From positions 1 to 6,487 of the forward strand of contig CAKMZG010000150.1 in NCBI GenBank assembly GCA_929200335.1: a stretch of 6,487 nt of DNA, written 5' to 3'. The position numbers and the translations under genes were made by a program. Under the pieces are notes generated by a model. It had not been told where the DNA came from. It was given only the letters and a program-made list of their open reading frames with translations, and did no database searches. This document shows positions 6,333-6,487 of the stretch, piece after piece (within the stretch, counting starts at the first letter, position 1; the number at the start of each line of letters is the position of its first letter). This DNA comes from an uncultured Alphaproteobacteria bacterium. Lineage in GTDB: Bacteria > Pseudomonadota > Alphaproteobacteria > Rhizobiales > Rhizobiaceae.

Positions 6333-6426
6333 CTTACTGATTGTTAATGAAAGGCAAGAAACGGGTGGTGGAGATGATGGTTTACACATAATTGTTGATT
6401 TGAAATAATACTTATGAGGCTGATCA

Positions 6427-6487
6427 ATGAATTTTAGAATAAAGGGACTTTCACCAAATAAATTTCAGCATCTTTATGGCCAAAGTG
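6427..6487 (+). CDS. Start of a DUF1203-like protein, cut by window edge
   Basis: Twenty codons and one base are present, starting MNFRIKGLSPNKFQ and running off the right end. GAGG at 6416-6419, seven bases before the ATG, supports a real start. The pattern FRI-x-GL, then F-x-x-L-Y, resembles the N-terminus of the DUF1203 family, small bacterial proteins of unknown function. That resemblance is from memory over a short stretch and could be wrong; the coding call itself is firmer than the family. It is divergent from the b561 gene across 163 bp. Confidence 0.55.
   Translation, partial: MNFRIKGLSPNKFQHLYGQS

Noticed and set aside
6214..6408. Plus-strand reading frame of 64 codons over the b561 start region
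   Set aside because: Its first part is antisense to the b561 N-terminus and the rest covers AT-rich promoter DNA; no family likeness.
6395..6408. FNR-type box before the DUF1203-like gene (TTGAT-N4-AATAA)
   Set aside because: Only one half-site is good; the second half matches ATCAA at three of five positions, which is expected by chance in AT-rich DNA.
1..6487. A new multi-gene defence, mobile or biosynthetic system
   Set aside because: All complete genes belong to well-known housekeeping families with intact motifs, with no transposase, integrase, repeat-spacer array, toxin-antitoxin pair or tRNA in the window.

Overview
The window reads as an ordinary chromosomal housekeeping stretch from an alphaproteobacterium, most likely of the Hyphomicrobiales/Rhizobiales side (Brucella, Bartonella and rhizobia relatives). 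This rests on the eukaryote-like homodimeric NADP isocitrate dehydrogenase, the alphaproteobacterial-style TrmJ next to MurI, an AqpZ close in sequence to the E. coli and rhizobial forms, and an FNR/FnrL-type box before hemN. Base composition leans towards AT, especially between genes, so a lower-GC member of the group is plausible. The taxonomic placement is inference from remembered family sequences; no search was run.

Layout: bases 1-298 hold no gene, only dyad-symmetric GTAC-containing elements, a short direct repeat and the strong terminator of icd. The icd gene is on the minus strand (299-1516) and is divergent from trmJ (1631-2416), with a 114-bp shared promoter region. murI (2484-3275) follows trmJ in the same direction after 67 bp. 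A 165-bp gap with two copies of an 8-bp palindrome precedes aqpZ (3441-4145), which ends in a clean terminator (4182-4213). The FNR-type box (4212-4225) touches the tail of that terminator and lies upstream of hemN (4283-5632). A perfect 10-bp hairpin separates hemN from a convergent cytochrome b561 gene (5736-6263, minus strand). At the right edge, the first 20 codons of a probable DUF1203-family protein begin at 6427.

The genes do not form one pathway. icd feeds 2-oxoglutarate and NADPH, trmJ modifies tRNA, murI supplies D-glutamate for peptidoglycan, and aqpZ carries water. hemN makes haem precursor without oxygen and looks oxygen-regulated. The b561 protein is a haem-carrying membrane electron carrier. 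I found no convincing sign of an undescribed multi-gene system, mobile element, CRISPR array or RNA gene. The less expected signals are in the intergenic DNA (twin TTACGTAA palindromes before aqpZ, GTAC dyads at the left end, the fused terminator/FNR box) and one substitution in the aquaporin selectivity filter.
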